Below are positions 54,803 through 62,767 of a stretch of DNA of 64,000 nt, piece by piece. The number at the start of each line of letters is the position of its first letter. Positions within the stretch are counted from its first letter, which is position 1. Source of the stretch: Flavobacterium sp. UBA7680 (GTDB lineage: Bacteria; Bacteroidota; Bacteroidia; Flavobacteriales; Flavobacteriaceae); assembly GCF_002482975.1 (NCBI RefSeq), contig NZ_DLHA01000061.1, positions 1-64,000 of the forward strand. Direction: 5' to 3'. A program made the position numbers and the translations under genes. Below the pieces are notes generated by a model. The model was not told the DNA's origin and did no database searches. It was given only the letters and a program-made list of their open reading frames with translations.

Positions 54803-55918
54803 ATGAATAGATTAAATAAAATTAAGGTAATCTTTACCTTTTTTCTAACAATAGCGTCATTTTGCACATATAGTCAGTCAAATGTTTTTAAGGTAACACT
54901 TGATGCCGGACACGGAGATCACGACTTTGGTGCAGTTTACAGCGGGCGGATTGAAAAAAATATTGCCTTGGCTATTGTCTTGAAAGTAGGGAAAATTTTA
55001 GAGCTTAATCCAAATATTAATGTAATCTATACTCGTAAAACAGATGTCTTTATTGATTTGGTCGAAAGAGCCAATATCGCGAATAGAGCCAACTCTAATA
55101 TTTTTGTTTCTATACATTGTAACGCCAATAAAAATACAGCAGCAGATGGTACCGAAACGTATGTAATGGGTTTAAGTAAAGTTGCATCAAATCTTGAAGC
55201 GGCGAAAAAAGAGAACTCGGTAATTACTTTAGAGAAAGATTATAAACGTAAATACGATGGTTTTGATCCAAATTCTCCAGAACAGATGGTCGGAATTACT
55301 TTAATGCAGGAAGAATATTTAGATAATAGTATTTCGTTAGCAAGTAAAATTGAAGATAATTTTGAAAGACTTGGAAAAAAAATCAGACAAGGCGGTGTAA
55401 AACAAGCGCCATTTATGGTACTTCATAAAGCATACATGCCAAGAGTTTTAGTTGAAACCGGATTTGTATCTAATCCAACAGAAGGAAATATTTTAAATTC
55501 GGAAGAAGGGCAGGATGATATCGCAAAAGCAATTGCAGAAGCTATTTTGAGTTATAAAAGAGAATATTTTGGTTCAGGAACTTCAGAAGCAGTTGAAGCT
55601 AAACCTGTAAAAGATACGTCGACTCCAAAAAAAGTGGTACAAACACCTGCGCCTGCAGCCCCAAAAGGAACATTCTTTAAAGTACAGCTTATTGCAAGTA
55701 TCAAAAAAACACCTTTAGAACCTAAAAACTTTAAAGGATTAAAAAATGTAACAATGATCTACGAAAACAATATTTATAAATATTTCTATCAGGAAACTTC
55801 CGATTATGAAGCTGCGAAAAAATATCTGGAAGAAGCTAAGAATAAAGGATATGGCGCAGCATATTTGATAGCAACAAAAGACGGAGAAAAAATCAATATT
55901 CAGGATGCGATTAAATAA
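54803..55918 (+). CDS. N-acetylmuramoyl-L-alanine amidase
   Basis: A 371-residue periplasmic zinc enzyme that cuts peptidoglycan cross-bridge stems from glycan. I start at ATG 54,803, giving a signal peptide (MNRLNKIKVIFTFFLTIASFCTYSQ); a longer frame begins inside the leader. Zinc motifs: LDAGHGDHDFGAVY (His), KNIALAIVLKVG (Glu), FVSIHCNAN (His) and VETGFVSNPTEG (catalytic Glu). A C-terminal SPOR-like domain (FFKVQLIASIKKTPLEPKNFKGL, end) may bind denuded glycan. It leads a run of four to five same-strand genes. Confidence 0.93.
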   Translation: MNRLNKIKVIFTFFLTIASFCTYSQSNVFKVTLDAGHGDHDFGAVYSGRIEKNIALAIVLKVGKILELNPNINVIYTRKTDVFIDLVERANIANRANSNIFVSIHCNANKNTAADGTETYVMGLSKVASNLEAAKKENSVITLEKDYKRKYDGFDPNSPEQMVGITLMQEEYLDNSISLASKIEDNFERLGKKIRQGGVKQAPFMVLHKAYMPRVLVETGFVSNPTEGNILNSEEGQDDIAKAIAEAILSYKREYFGSGTSEAVEAKPVKDTSTPKKVVQTPAPAAPKGTFFKVQLIASIKKTPLEPKNFKGLKNVTMIYENNIYKYFYQETSDYEAAKKYLEEAKNKGYGAAYLIATKDGEKINIQDAIK

Positions 55919-55944
55919 TCGTCACAAGTTCGAAATATTTATAC

Positions 55945-55952
55945 TAATTTTG
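55945..55952 (+). promoter_or_regulatory. Possible -7 element before the MlaD gene
   Basis: TAATTTTG matches TAnnTTTG exactly, 20 bases before the TTG start of the MCE protein. No TTTG or TTG is found at the proper distance upstream, so only a weak promoter is suggested. Confidence 0.4.
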
Positions 55953-55971
55953 TAACAAAACACTTAGAATT

Positions 55972-56937
55972 TTGAAACTAACAAGAGAAATTAAAACGGC
56001 TGTATTAGTCATAGCGTCTATTTTATTATTTATCTGGGGCTACAGTTTTTTAAAAGGAAAAGACCTTTTTACCAATTATAAAACATATTATGCTGAATAT
56101 GACAATGTAGAAGAATTGACACAATCAGCGCCGGTTACCATAAACGGACTAATAGTAGGAAAAGTAACTAAAATTACAATTAATGAAACAACAGGAAAAT
56201 TATTAGTTGAACTTCAATTAAAAACAGATTTTCCTATTTCTAAAACAAGTAAAGCATCTTTATATTCCGGAAGCTTAATTGGAGGAAAGCAAATTGCGAT
56301 CATTCCAAATTTAGCAGATAAAGAACTTGCAGAAGACGGACAGACACTTGAGTCTGTTGTTAAACTGGGATTAACGGAATCTTTAGGAGGTAAAATCGAA
56401 CCAATTACAATTAAATTGGATAAGATGCTCTTAAATATTGATAATCTGGTTACGGGATTGAACAATGTTTTAGATCAAAGAACACAACAGGATTTAAAGA
56501 AAACTTTAGCAGAATTGAGCCAGACAATGGAGCAGTTTCATAAAGCTTCAGGAAGTATCAACAATATCTTAGATACTAACAAAGGCCAGATAAACGGAGT
56601 GGTGACAAACTTTAATAAAATGTCAAGCAACTTTAATAAGATATCTGATTCTTTAAATAAAGCCGATCTTGGAAAAACAGTTCGTAACCTAAACCAGACT
56701 TTAGCAAAAGTAGATGGTATTATGGCTAATTTAAATTCTGGAAAAGGTACAGCAGGTAAATTGTTAAGCGACGATGCGCTTTATAACAACCTTGCAAAAA
56801 CTTCAAAAGAACTTGAATTGTTATTACAAGATGTTCGACTTTATCCAACACGTTACGTAAACGTTTCTCTTTTTGGAAAGAAAAACAAACCTTATGTAGC
56901 ACCAGCCGGAGAAACAAATTCAACTGATAAAAAATAA
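55972..56937 (+). CDS. MCE/MlaD family lipid transport protein
   Basis: A 321-residue inner-membrane-anchored protein with one N-terminal helix (TAVLVIASILLFIWGYSFL) and a single MCE domain: YYAEYDNVEELTQSAPVTINGLIVGKVTKI, then SKASLYSGSLIGGKQIAIIPN. The C-terminal half is helical (LNNVLDQRTQQDLKKTLAELSQT). It would carry phospholipids between membranes. The start is TTG at 55,972. No MlaE permease or MlaF ATPase is nearby. Six bases separate it from the next gene. Confidence 0.9.
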   Translation: MKLTREIKTAVLVIASILLFIWGYSFLKGKDLFTNYKTYYAEYDNVEELTQSAPVTINGLIVGKVTKITINETTGKLLVELQLKTDFPISKTSKASLYSGSLIGGKQIAIIPNLADKELAEDGQTLESVVKLGLTESLGGKIEPITIKLDKMLLNIDNLVTGLNNVLDQRTQQDLKKTLAELSQTMEQFHKASGSINNILDTNKGQINGVVTNFNKMSSNFNKISDSLNKADLGKTVRNLNQTLAKVDGIMANLNSGKGTAGKLLSDDALYNNLAKTSKELELLLQDVRLYPTRYVNVSLFGKKNKPYVAPAGETNSTDKK

Positions 56938-56942
56938 TTGTA

Positions 56943-58274
56943 ATGAGTTATTTAGATAATATTTTATTCGCCATACTTCTTGTCGTAGGTTTTGGTTTTT
57001 TTGCAGCGAGCGTAAAAAAAATCATCCGCAACATTAATTTAGGAGTTGACGTAGATAGAAAAGATAATCCTAAAGCTCGTTGGAAAAACATGGCTTTGAT
57101 TGCTCTTGGGCAGTCAAAAATGGTGAGACGCCCTGTTGCCGGAATACTTCATATCTTGGTATATGTAGGTTTCGTAATTATTAATATTGAATTACTTGAA
57201 ATTATAATCGATGGATTAGTAGGAACTCATAGAATTTTTGCGCCTTATTTAGGTGTAGTTTATGATGTTTTAATTGCTTCATTTGAAATATTAGCCATAC
57301 TTGTAATCTTTGCTGTTACCGTTTTCTGGATCAGAAGAAATGTTATAAGATTAAAACGATTTATAAATCCGGATTTAAACGGATTCCCTAAAAGCGATGC
57401 AAATTACATTTTGTATTTCGAAACCGTTTTAATGATCTTGTTTTTATTAATGAACGCTTCTGACCTGCATTTACAATATGTTCCGGGAGAAGTTTTTCAT
57501 AAAGCAGGAACTTTTCCGGTAAGTCAGTTTATTGCTCCAATTTTTAATGGACTTTCAAACGAATTAGTGATATTATTGTTTGAAGTATTTTGGTGGCTGC
57601 ATATCGTTGGTATTTTGATTTTTATGAACTATTTATATTTCTCAAAACACTTACACATACTTTTAGCATTCCCAAATACATACTTTGCGAATTTAAAACC
57701 AGAAGGGCAGTTTGATAATCTTGAATCAGTAACAAAAGAAGTGAAGCTGATGATGGATCCAAACGCAGATCCTTTTGCAGCAGCTCCGGTTGATGAAAAT
57801 GCAGCTCCTTCTAAATTTGGTGCAAGCGACGTTCAGGATTTAAACTGGGTGCAGTTATTAAATGCTTATACGTGTACAGAATGCGGTCGTTGTACGTCCT
57901 CATGTCCGGCGAATCAAACAGGAAAAAAATTGTCTCCACGTAAAATTATGATGGATACAAGAGACCGTTTAACTGAAGTTGGAAAAAATATAGATGCCAA
58001 TAAAGGTGTTTTTGTTCCGGATAATAAAACATTATTAAACGATTACATCACACCAGAAGAATTATGGGCTTGTACATCATGTAACGCTTGTGTAGAAGAA
58101 TGTCCCGTAAATATTAGTCCGTTATCTATTATAATGGATATGCGTCGTTATTTAGTTATGGAGCAGAGTGCTGCACCAATGTCACTGAATGCAATGATGA
58201 CCAATATCGAAAATAATGGTGCGCCATGGCAGTACAGCCAGCAGGACCGATTGAATTGGAAAAACGAGAATTAG
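56943..58274 (+). CDS. Membrane-bound Fe-S protein, HdrE/DsrM-like electron carrier
   Basis: A 443-residue protein with five to six N-terminal helices that include paired His (cytochrome-like: LHILVYVGFVII, WWLHIVGILIF), then two [4Fe-4S] ferredoxin motifs: CTECGRCTSSCPANQTGKKLSP and CTSCNACVEECPVNISPL. Membrane heterodisulfide reductase-like proteins couple quinone to a soluble Fe-S partner; the partner is the next gene. The electron donor or acceptor is unknown. Confidence 0.87.
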   Translation: MSYLDNILFAILLVVGFGFFAASVKKIIRNINLGVDVDRKDNPKARWKNMALIALGQSKMVRRPVAGILHILVYVGFVIINIELLEIIIDGLVGTHRIFAPYLGVVYDVLIASFEILAILVIFAVTVFWIRRNVIRLKRFINPDLNGFPKSDANYILYFETVLMILFLLMNASDLHLQYVPGEVFHKAGTFPVSQFIAPIFNGLSNELVILLFEVFWWLHIVGILIFMNYLYFSKHLHILLAFPNTYFANLKPEGQFDNLESVTKEVKLMMDPNADPFAAAPVDENAAPSKFGASDVQDLNWVQLLNAYTCTECGRCTSSCPANQTGKKLSPRKIMMDTRDRLTEVGKNIDANKGVFVPDNKTLLNDYITPEELWACTSCNACVEECPVNISPLSIIMDMRRYLVMEQSAAPMSLNAMMTNIENNGAPWQYSQQDRLNWKNEN

Positions 58275-58398
58275 AAAAGAGTTTAATCGGTTATTTGTTT
58301 AACCGTTTAAGCGATTAAAAAATAGTAAGGTTTTTAGTAAGGTTATGATAGAGAGCGATTAACCAAATGACAATTAACCGATTTAACAACAAAAGAAG
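58275..58398. other. AT-rich spacer with inverted repeat
   Basis: Between the two Fe-S genes. TTAATCGGTTATTTG at 58,283-58,297 is the complement, with a few extra bases, of the segment at 58,364-58,386 (CAAATGACAATTAACCGATT). GCGATTAA words also recur at 58,311 and 58,355. A transcript could fold into a long hairpin here. No promoter was seen. Confidence 0.45.
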
Positions 58399-59190
58399 AT
58401 GTCAGAAAGTTTAGTAGTGCCAACAATGGCAGAAATGCTAGCCCAGGGAACACAACCAGAAGTTTTATTTTGGGTAGGTTGCGCAGGGAGTTTTGATGAT
58501 AGAGCAAAAAAAATCACAAAAGCATTTGTACGTATTTTAAATCGTACTAATGTTTCTTTTGCAGTATTAGGTACAGAAGAGAGTTGTACTGGTGATCCTG
58601 CAAAAAGAGCCGGAAATGAATTTTTGTTCCAAATGCAGGCCATGATGAATATCGAGGTTTTAAATGCATATGAAGCAAAAAAAATCGTTACCGCTTGTCC
58701 GCATTGTTTTAATACCTTAAAAAATGAGTATCCTGAATTAGGAGGAAACTATGAAGTTATTCATCATACAGAATTCCTAAAATCATTAATTGATGATGGA
58801 AGACTTACGGTTGAAGGCGGACAGTTTAAAGGAAAGAAAATTACTTTCCATGATCCTTGTTATTTAGGAAGAGCCAATAAAGTATACGAAGCGCCAAGAG
58901 ATTTAATCCAGAAATTAGACGTTGAATTAGTCGAAATGAAACGTTCTAAAGCAAACGGATTATGCTGTGGAGCAGGTGGTGCACAGATGTTTAAAGATGC
59001 TGAACCTGGAAACAAAGAAGTAAATGTTCTTAGAACAGAAGATGCACTTGAAGTTCAGCCGGATATTATCGCTGCCGGATGTCCTTTCTGTAACACAATG
59101 TTAACCGATGGAATAAAACATGCTCATAAAGAGGGTGAGGTAAAAGTAATGGACGTTGCCGAGTTAATTGCGAATGCGCAGGATTTATAG
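58399..59190 (+). CDS. CCG-domain Fe-S oxidoreductase (HdrB/LutA-like)
   Basis: A 263-residue soluble protein with two Cys-rich CCG domains that hold a special [4Fe-4S] cluster. FWVGCAGSFDDRAKKITKA and VTACPHCFNTLKNEYPELG form the first, FHDPCYLGR, GLCCGAGGAQMF and AGCPFCNTMLTDGIK the second. The pattern CCG-x-GG is normal. It probably acts as the catalytic subunit with the membrane partner upstream. Its natural thiol-disulfide or lactate-like substrate cannot be told. Confidence 0.9.
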   Translation: MSESLVVPTMAEMLAQGTQPEVLFWVGCAGSFDDRAKKITKAFVRILNRTNVSFAVLGTEESCTGDPAKRAGNEFLFQMQAMMNIEVLNAYEAKKIVTACPHCFNTLKNEYPELGGNYEVIHHTEFLKSLIDDGRLTVEGGQFKGKKITFHDPCYLGRANKVYEAPRDLIQKLDVELVEMKRSKANGLCCGAGGAQMFKDAEPGNKEVNVLRTEDALEVQPDIIAAGCPFCNTMLTDGIKHAHKEGEVKVMDVAELIANAQDL

Positions 59191-59295
59191 AGAAAGTTGC
59201 TAAGGTTCTAAGATACTAAGTTTTTAACTTGAAACATGAAACCTGAAACAATTCAAGAAATCTAAAATCAACAATCTAAAATCTAAAATTAAAAA
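59191..59295. repeat. Low-complexity spacer with short tandem-like repeats
   Basis: AATCTAAAAT-like words recur three times near 59,260-59,290, and GAAACATGAAACCTGAAAC is a close tandem before them. Such spacers are frequent in Flavobacterium. No promoter or gene is seen. Confidence 0.5.
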
Positions 59296-59778
59296 ATGTA
59301 TATACCTTTTGAAAATTTACCTGGTGAATCAAGAGTTTGGATTTACCAATCGAACAGAAAATTTTCTGAGGAAGAGTTTTCTGAAATCGAAACAGATTTA
59401 AAAGCTTTTGTAGAAGAATGGGCCGCACACGGAACAAGTCTTGAAGCATCATTTTTGCTTAAATACAATCGTTTTATAATATTAGCCGTAAATCAGGACG
59501 TTCAGGCTGCGACAGGCTGTTCTATTGATAGTTCGGTAGAATTTATTCAAGGTTTAGAGAAAAAGTACAATGTCGATTTATTGGACAAAATGAACGTTAC
59601 TTTTAAACTTGGAGAACATATTGCACACAAACCATTAATTGATTTCAAGAAAATGGTAAAAGATAAATCAGTTTCTGAGAATACAATTGTTTTCAATAAT
59701 CTGGTAAACAATATTGAAGAATTCAACGAATCGTGGGAAGTTCCTGCTGCTGATAGTTGGCATAGCAGATTTTTCTAA
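59296..59778 (+). CDS. Conserved Bacteroidota protein (often labelled ABC transporter ATPase)
   Basis: A 160-residue protein. Related proteins in Bacteroidota are usually named ABC transporter ATPase, but no Walker A (GxxxxGKS), signature or Walker B motif exists here. The visible marks are SRVWIYQSNRKFSEEE, LKAFVEEWAAHGTSLEASF, VNQDVQAATGCSIDSSVEFIQ and PAADSWHSRFF. The central CSIDSSV block and conserved Trp and His suggest a small catalytic or binding domain of unknown type. It ends the run that starts with the amidase. Confidence 0.8.
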   Translation: MYIPFENLPGESRVWIYQSNRKFSEEEFSEIETDLKAFVEEWAAHGTSLEASFLLKYNRFIILAVNQDVQAATGCSIDSSVEFIQGLEKKYNVDLLDKMNVTFKLGEHIAHKPLIDFKKMVKDKSVSENTIVFNNLVNNIEEFNESWEVPAADSWHSRFF

Positions 59779-59799
59779 GAGAAATTTATAATATATTTG

Positions 59800-59834
59800 A
59801 AAGGCATGAAATTTTAGATTTTGTGCCTTTTTTA
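59800..59834 (+). terminator. Terminator after the conserved protein gene
   Basis: AAAGGCA at 59,800-59,806 pairs with TGCCTTT at 59,824-59,830, with an AT loop, followed by a T tract. It is 22 bases after the stop. Confidence 0.7.
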
Positions 59835-59900
59835 ATTTTAATTGTTTTAAGTTTCAGGTTTCAGGTTTTCGTCAAAGCTTGTCATTTCGAGGAGATTGTT

Positions 59901-59933
59901 AAACCCGACAGGTTTTAAAAACCTGTCGGGTTT
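59901..59933. repeat. Perfect palindromic repeat
   Basis: AAACCCGACAGGTTTT at 59,901-59,916 is followed by one base and its exact complement at 59,918-59,933. This CCGACAGGTTTT hairpin is a familiar dispersed unit in Flavobacterium intergenic DNA; it can also work as a terminator. Confidence 0.85.
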
Positions 59934-59979
59934 CGTTGCGTAATCTTTGTGAAGTTTTTGTGTTTTTTACGTATCGATT

Positions 59980-60074
59980 TGTCATTCCGAGGAACGAGGA
60001 ATCTCCGCGAGAGACTCGACAAAGATTGATAATTTTGATTGCGGAATTAGTTGCGGAGATTCCTCGGAATGACA
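59980..60074. repeat. Interspersed palindromic repeat (same family as at 41.3 kb)
   Basis: The left arm TGTCATTCCGAGGA and ATCTCCGC (59,980-60,008, interrupted by a 7-base duplication-like insert ACGAGGA) and the right arm at 60,053-60,074 are exact complements apart from that insert. The arms resemble those of the element at 41,331-41,430. Confidence 0.82.
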
Positions 60075-60086
60075 ATACAGTGTGAA

Positions 60087-60118
60087 ACTTTGTCAAAGTT
60101 TAAAACCTTGACAAAGTT
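60087..60118. repeat. Short inverted repeat
   Basis: AACTTTGTCAAAGTTT at 60,087-60,102 pairs with the segment 60,103-60,118 apart from one or two mismatches. It adjoins the previous palindrome. Confidence 0.6.
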
Positions 60119-60148
60119 GGCTGAAGCATACTCTTATAAAAAACAAAA

Positions 60149-60240
60149 CCGCCTAATCTAGCCCCGATGGGAGCGGTATCCTTTTTCTTGCTTCTTTAGC
60201 AAGGAAAAGATTTAGCGAACAGCGGGACTACTGGTCTTTT
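60149..60240 (+). ncRNA. Probable Flavo-1-like structured RNA
   Basis: A compact GC-richer unit in an AT-rich gap: CTAGCCCCGATGGGAGCGG, then a variable hairpin (about 60,181-60,210, CTTGCT pairing with AGCAAG), then AGCGAACAGCGGGACTA and a T run. The conserved words GCCCCGAT-GGAGCGG and AGCG-ACAGCGGGA, on both sides of a variable stem, recall the Flavo-1 motif known from Flavobacteria. The naming is by memory of the motif. The function is unknown; it may be a dispersed element. It lies 130 bases upstream of bshA on the + strand. Confidence 0.55.
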
Positions 60241-60369
60241 TTGCAGATATTGTCCTGCTACTAAAAATATTTATCAACCAGATTTAATCTAATTTTGTCG
60301 AAAATCTAACAATTTAAAAGCCTAATTAAACGTGATTTTTGAGTACTTTCGTAGAATTAAATTTAATAC

Positions 60370-61506
60370 ATGAAAATAGCAATAGTTTGTTATCCGACAT
60401 TTGGCGGTAGTGGTGTAGTTGCTACAGAACTAGGTCTCGAATTAGCCAGACGCGGACACGAAATACATTTTATAACTTACAGTCAGCCAGTAAGATTAGC
60501 ACTTTTAAATCCAAATGTTCATTATCACGAAGTAAACGTTCCTGAATATCCTTTATTCCATTATCAGCCGTATGAATTGGCTTTATCAAGCAAATTGGTT
60601 GATATGGTGAAATTATATAAAATAGAAGTTTTACATGTGCATTACGCTATTCCGCACGCTTATGCGGGTTATATGGCGAAACAAATGCTGAAGAATGAAG
60701 GGATTAATCTTCCGATGATTACGACGCTTCACGGAACTGATATTACGCTTGTTGGAAACCATCCGTTTTACAAACCAGCGGTAACTTTTAGTATCAATAA
60801 ATCAGATTATGTGACTTCGGTTTCTCAGAGTTTGAAAGATGACACGCTGAAATTATTCAAAATCAAGAATAAAATTAAGGTAATCCCGAATTTTATTGAA
60901 TTGGATAAAGTTAGAAAAGACCCAACGGAACCTTGCCACAGATATGTTATGGCAAAGGAAAACGAACGAATCGTTACACACATTAGTAACTTTAGAAAGG
61001 TAAAACGTATTCCGGATATTATCAAGATTTTTTATAATATTCAGAAAGTAATGCCGGCTAAATTAATGATGGTGGGCGATGGTCCTGAAAAAGAAAGAGC
61101 AGAGGTTTTGTGTATGGAATTGGGGATTTACGACAAAGTAATTTTCTTTGGTAACAGTAATGAAATCGATAAGATTTTATGCATGACTGATTTGTTTTTA
61201 CTTCCGTCAGAAACAGAAAGTTTTGGTTTAGCAGCCTTAGAAGCAATGGCTTGTGGCGTTCCTGTAATTTCAAGTAATTCGGGAGGTTTACCGGAAGTTA
61301 ATTTTGATGGCGTTTCAGGATATTTAAGCGATGTTGGAAATGTTGACGAAATGGCCGCAAATGCAATCAAAATTCTAAAAGATGATGAAACTTTGAATAA
61401 GTTTAAAATCAATGCTTTAGAAGTAGCTAAGAATTTTGATATCAAAAACATTCTGCCTAAATACGAGGCTTTGTATCAAAGAGCAATTGACGATTATAAA
61501 GAATAG
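60370..61506 (+). CDS. bshA: Bacillithiol glycosyltransferase BshA
   Basis: A 378-residue GT4 enzyme joining GlcNAc from UDP-GlcNAc to L-malate, the first step of bacillithiol. The N-terminal MKIAIVCYPTFGGSGVVATELGLELARRGHEIHFITYSQPVRL is the BshA signature, HVHYAIPHAYAGYMAKQML binds malate, and LPSETESFGLAALEAMACGVPVISSNSGGLPE carries the EX7E pair. bshB and bshC are not in this window. A TACTTTCG box at 60,343-60,350, just upstream, resembles the -7 element with one mismatch. Confidence 0.95.
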   Translation: MKIAIVCYPTFGGSGVVATELGLELARRGHEIHFITYSQPVRLALLNPNVHYHEVNVPEYPLFHYQPYELALSSKLVDMVKLYKIEVLHVHYAIPHAYAGYMAKQMLKNEGINLPMITTLHGTDITLVGNHPFYKPAVTFSINKSDYVTSVSQSLKDDTLKLFKIKNKIKVIPNFIELDKVRKDPTEPCHRYVMAKENERIVTHISNFRKVKRIPDIIKIFYNIQKVMPAKLMMVGDGPEKERAEVLCMELGIYDKVIFFGNSNEIDKILCMTDLFLLPSETESFGLAALEAMACGVPVISSNSGGLPEVNFDGVSGYLSDVGNVDEMAANAIKILKDDETLNKFKINALEVAKNFDIKNILPKYEALYQRAIDDYKE

Positions 61507-61534
61507 AAACATTAATTTTAAAAATTTGAACGTA

Positions 61535-61957
61535 ATGAAAAAAGTAATTTCGGTTTTAGTAATTTTTGTTTTGATTTCCTGCGGAGCTAAAAAATCAACA
61601 AGTTCAACGGCTTTATACGAAGTTTTAACAGAACAGTCTGATGGCGGGGGAAATATTAAATTTTTCGAAATTTTGACAGAACCTAACGAGATCAAAATGC
61701 TTGAAAATGATCCGCTTCTGGTTGCTAAAATGAAGCAAACTGACATTGCCAATTCGAATTATGTTATCCTTAATATGGGTGAGAAAAACACCGGAGGATA
61801 TTCTATTGGAATTGAAAAGGTTGAAGAAACGGATAGAAACATTATCATTACCGTAAAAGAAAAAAATCCTGCTCCAGATGCAATGGTAACGCAGGCTATA
61901 ACTTATCCCTATACAGTTGTAAAAATACATTCGAAAAAGGAGATTATTATTAAATAA
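61535..61957 (+). CDS. Lipoprotein with PrcB-like C-terminal domain
   Basis: I start at ATG 61,535 (MKKVISVLVIFVLISC), giving a 140-residue protein with lipobox ISCG (Cys about 16). The mature part has the PrcB_C domain: NYVILNMGEKNTGGYSIGIEKVEETDRNIIITVKEKNPAPDAMVTQAITYPYTVVKI. PrcB supports a dentilisin-type protease in Treponema; in Flavobacteria the role is not known. It follows bshA by 28 bases and may be co-transcribed. Confidence 0.83.
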   Translation: MKKVISVLVIFVLISCGAKKSTSSTALYEVLTEQSDGGGNIKFFEILTEPNEIKMLENDPLLVAKMKQTDIANSNYVILNMGEKNTGGYSIGIEKVEETDRNIIITVKEKNPAPDAMVTQAITYPYTVVKIHSKKEIIIK

Positions 61958-61991
61958 GTTATTAGTAACTAGTAACTAGTTAGAGATTAAA

Positions 61992-62057
61992 TGTCAGGCT
62001 GAGCGTAGTCGAAGCCCTTTTTTGCTTTGTAAGCCTTCGACTTCGCTCAGGGTGACA
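61992..62057. repeat. Palindromic repeat, copy 1
   Basis: Arms TGTCAGGCTGAGCGTAGTCG (start 61,992) and the complement ending at 62,057, about 23 bases each with few mismatches, loop AT-rich. It is the first of two copies after the PrcB-like gene. The central mismatch is T against T. Confidence 0.85.
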
Positions 62058-62103
62058 ATTGTTTAATTATTTAGTAGTTAAATAAAAAAAGTGAGATGTG
62101 AAA

Positions 62104-62168
62104 TGTCAGGCTGAGCGAAGTCGAAGCCCTTTTACCTCTTAAGCCCTTCGACTACGCTCAGGGTGACA
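62104..62168. repeat. Palindromic repeat, copy 2
   Basis: Same arms as copy 1, 46 bases further on, with TGTCAGGCTGAGCGAAGTCG at the left. Here the central mismatch is A against A, the exact opposite of copy 1. The next element is a normal terminator. Confidence 0.85.
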
Positions 62169-62192
62169 GTTACTTTAATTAAAACATAAAAA

Positions 62193-62220
62193 AAACCTGT
62201 CGCATTACAACGACAGGTTT
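62193..62220. terminator. Hairpin terminator
   Basis: AAACCTGTCG at 62,193-62,202 and its complement at 62,211-62,220, 8-base loop, with A on one side and T-rich DNA on the other. It ends the leftward beta-barrel gene and may also stop the bshA transcript. Confidence 0.85.
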
Positions 62221-62247
62221 CTTCTTACAATTATTTTTTATTTTTAA

Positions 62248-62745
62248 TTAGAATCTGAATTTGACACCTAAACCAACGTCAAATCCGAAATTGTCATCGT
62301 CATAGTATCCAGAACCAATTTCAGGTCTTGCATCTAATGACAGTGTGATAGGTACTTCTTTAAATCTATATTCGATACCAATATCTCCGGCCGCAAAAAC
62401 ATAAGTTCCGCTGTCATTGTATCTGAAATTATTGTTATAATAATCGTGATCCCAAGCGGCAATTCCACCACCTACACCAGCGTACCAGTTAAATCCTCCA
62501 TCGATGTTCCAAACCCATTGGTAAAGAGCAACAGCTTTAATAGCGTCTACATCACTGCTGTTTCTCCAGCCTAAATCAAACTCAAGTCTGTTTTTTTGGT
62601 TCAATCCTAACTGATATGATACTTCACCTCCAAATCCGTTATTGTCTCCTAAACGTAATCCTAAAGCGTGCTTTGAAATTTCTTGTGATTGAGCCGTAAA
62701 TGCTAACCCCAAGAGCATAATGGCAGATAAAATAATCTTTTTCAT
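62248..62745 (-). CDS. Small outer-membrane beta-barrel protein
   Basis: A 165-residue protein with a clear signal peptide (MKKIILSAIMLLGLAFTAQSQ). The mature part consists of about eight amphipathic strands with alternating residues (ALGLRLGDNNGFGGEVSYQLGL, RLEFDLGWRN, FAAGDIGIEYRF-like, GFDVGLGVKFRF) and a C-terminal Phe. It looks like an eight-stranded OmpW/OmpX-style barrel. Function unknown. Regulation may use the inverted repeat just upstream. Confidence 0.8.
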   Translation of the reverse strand: MKKIILSAIMLLGLAFTAQSQEISKHALGLRLGDNNGFGGEVSYQLGLNQKNRLEFDLGWRNSSDVDAIKAVALYQWVWNIDGGFNWYAGVGGGIAAWDHDYYNNNFRYNDSGTYVFAAGDIGIEYRFKEVPITLSLDARPEIGSGYYDDDNFGFDVGLGVKFRF

Positions 62746-62767
62746 AAAATGGTTAATTAATTTTTTT

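Noticed and set aside
59881..60118. CRISPR array
   Set aside because: The repeats are palindromes of different sequence and length, with no regular spacer, and there are no cas genes in the window.
61128..61930. Open frames on the minus strand opposite bshA and the PrcB-like gene
   Set aside because: They are antisense to confident genes and have no recognisable domain.
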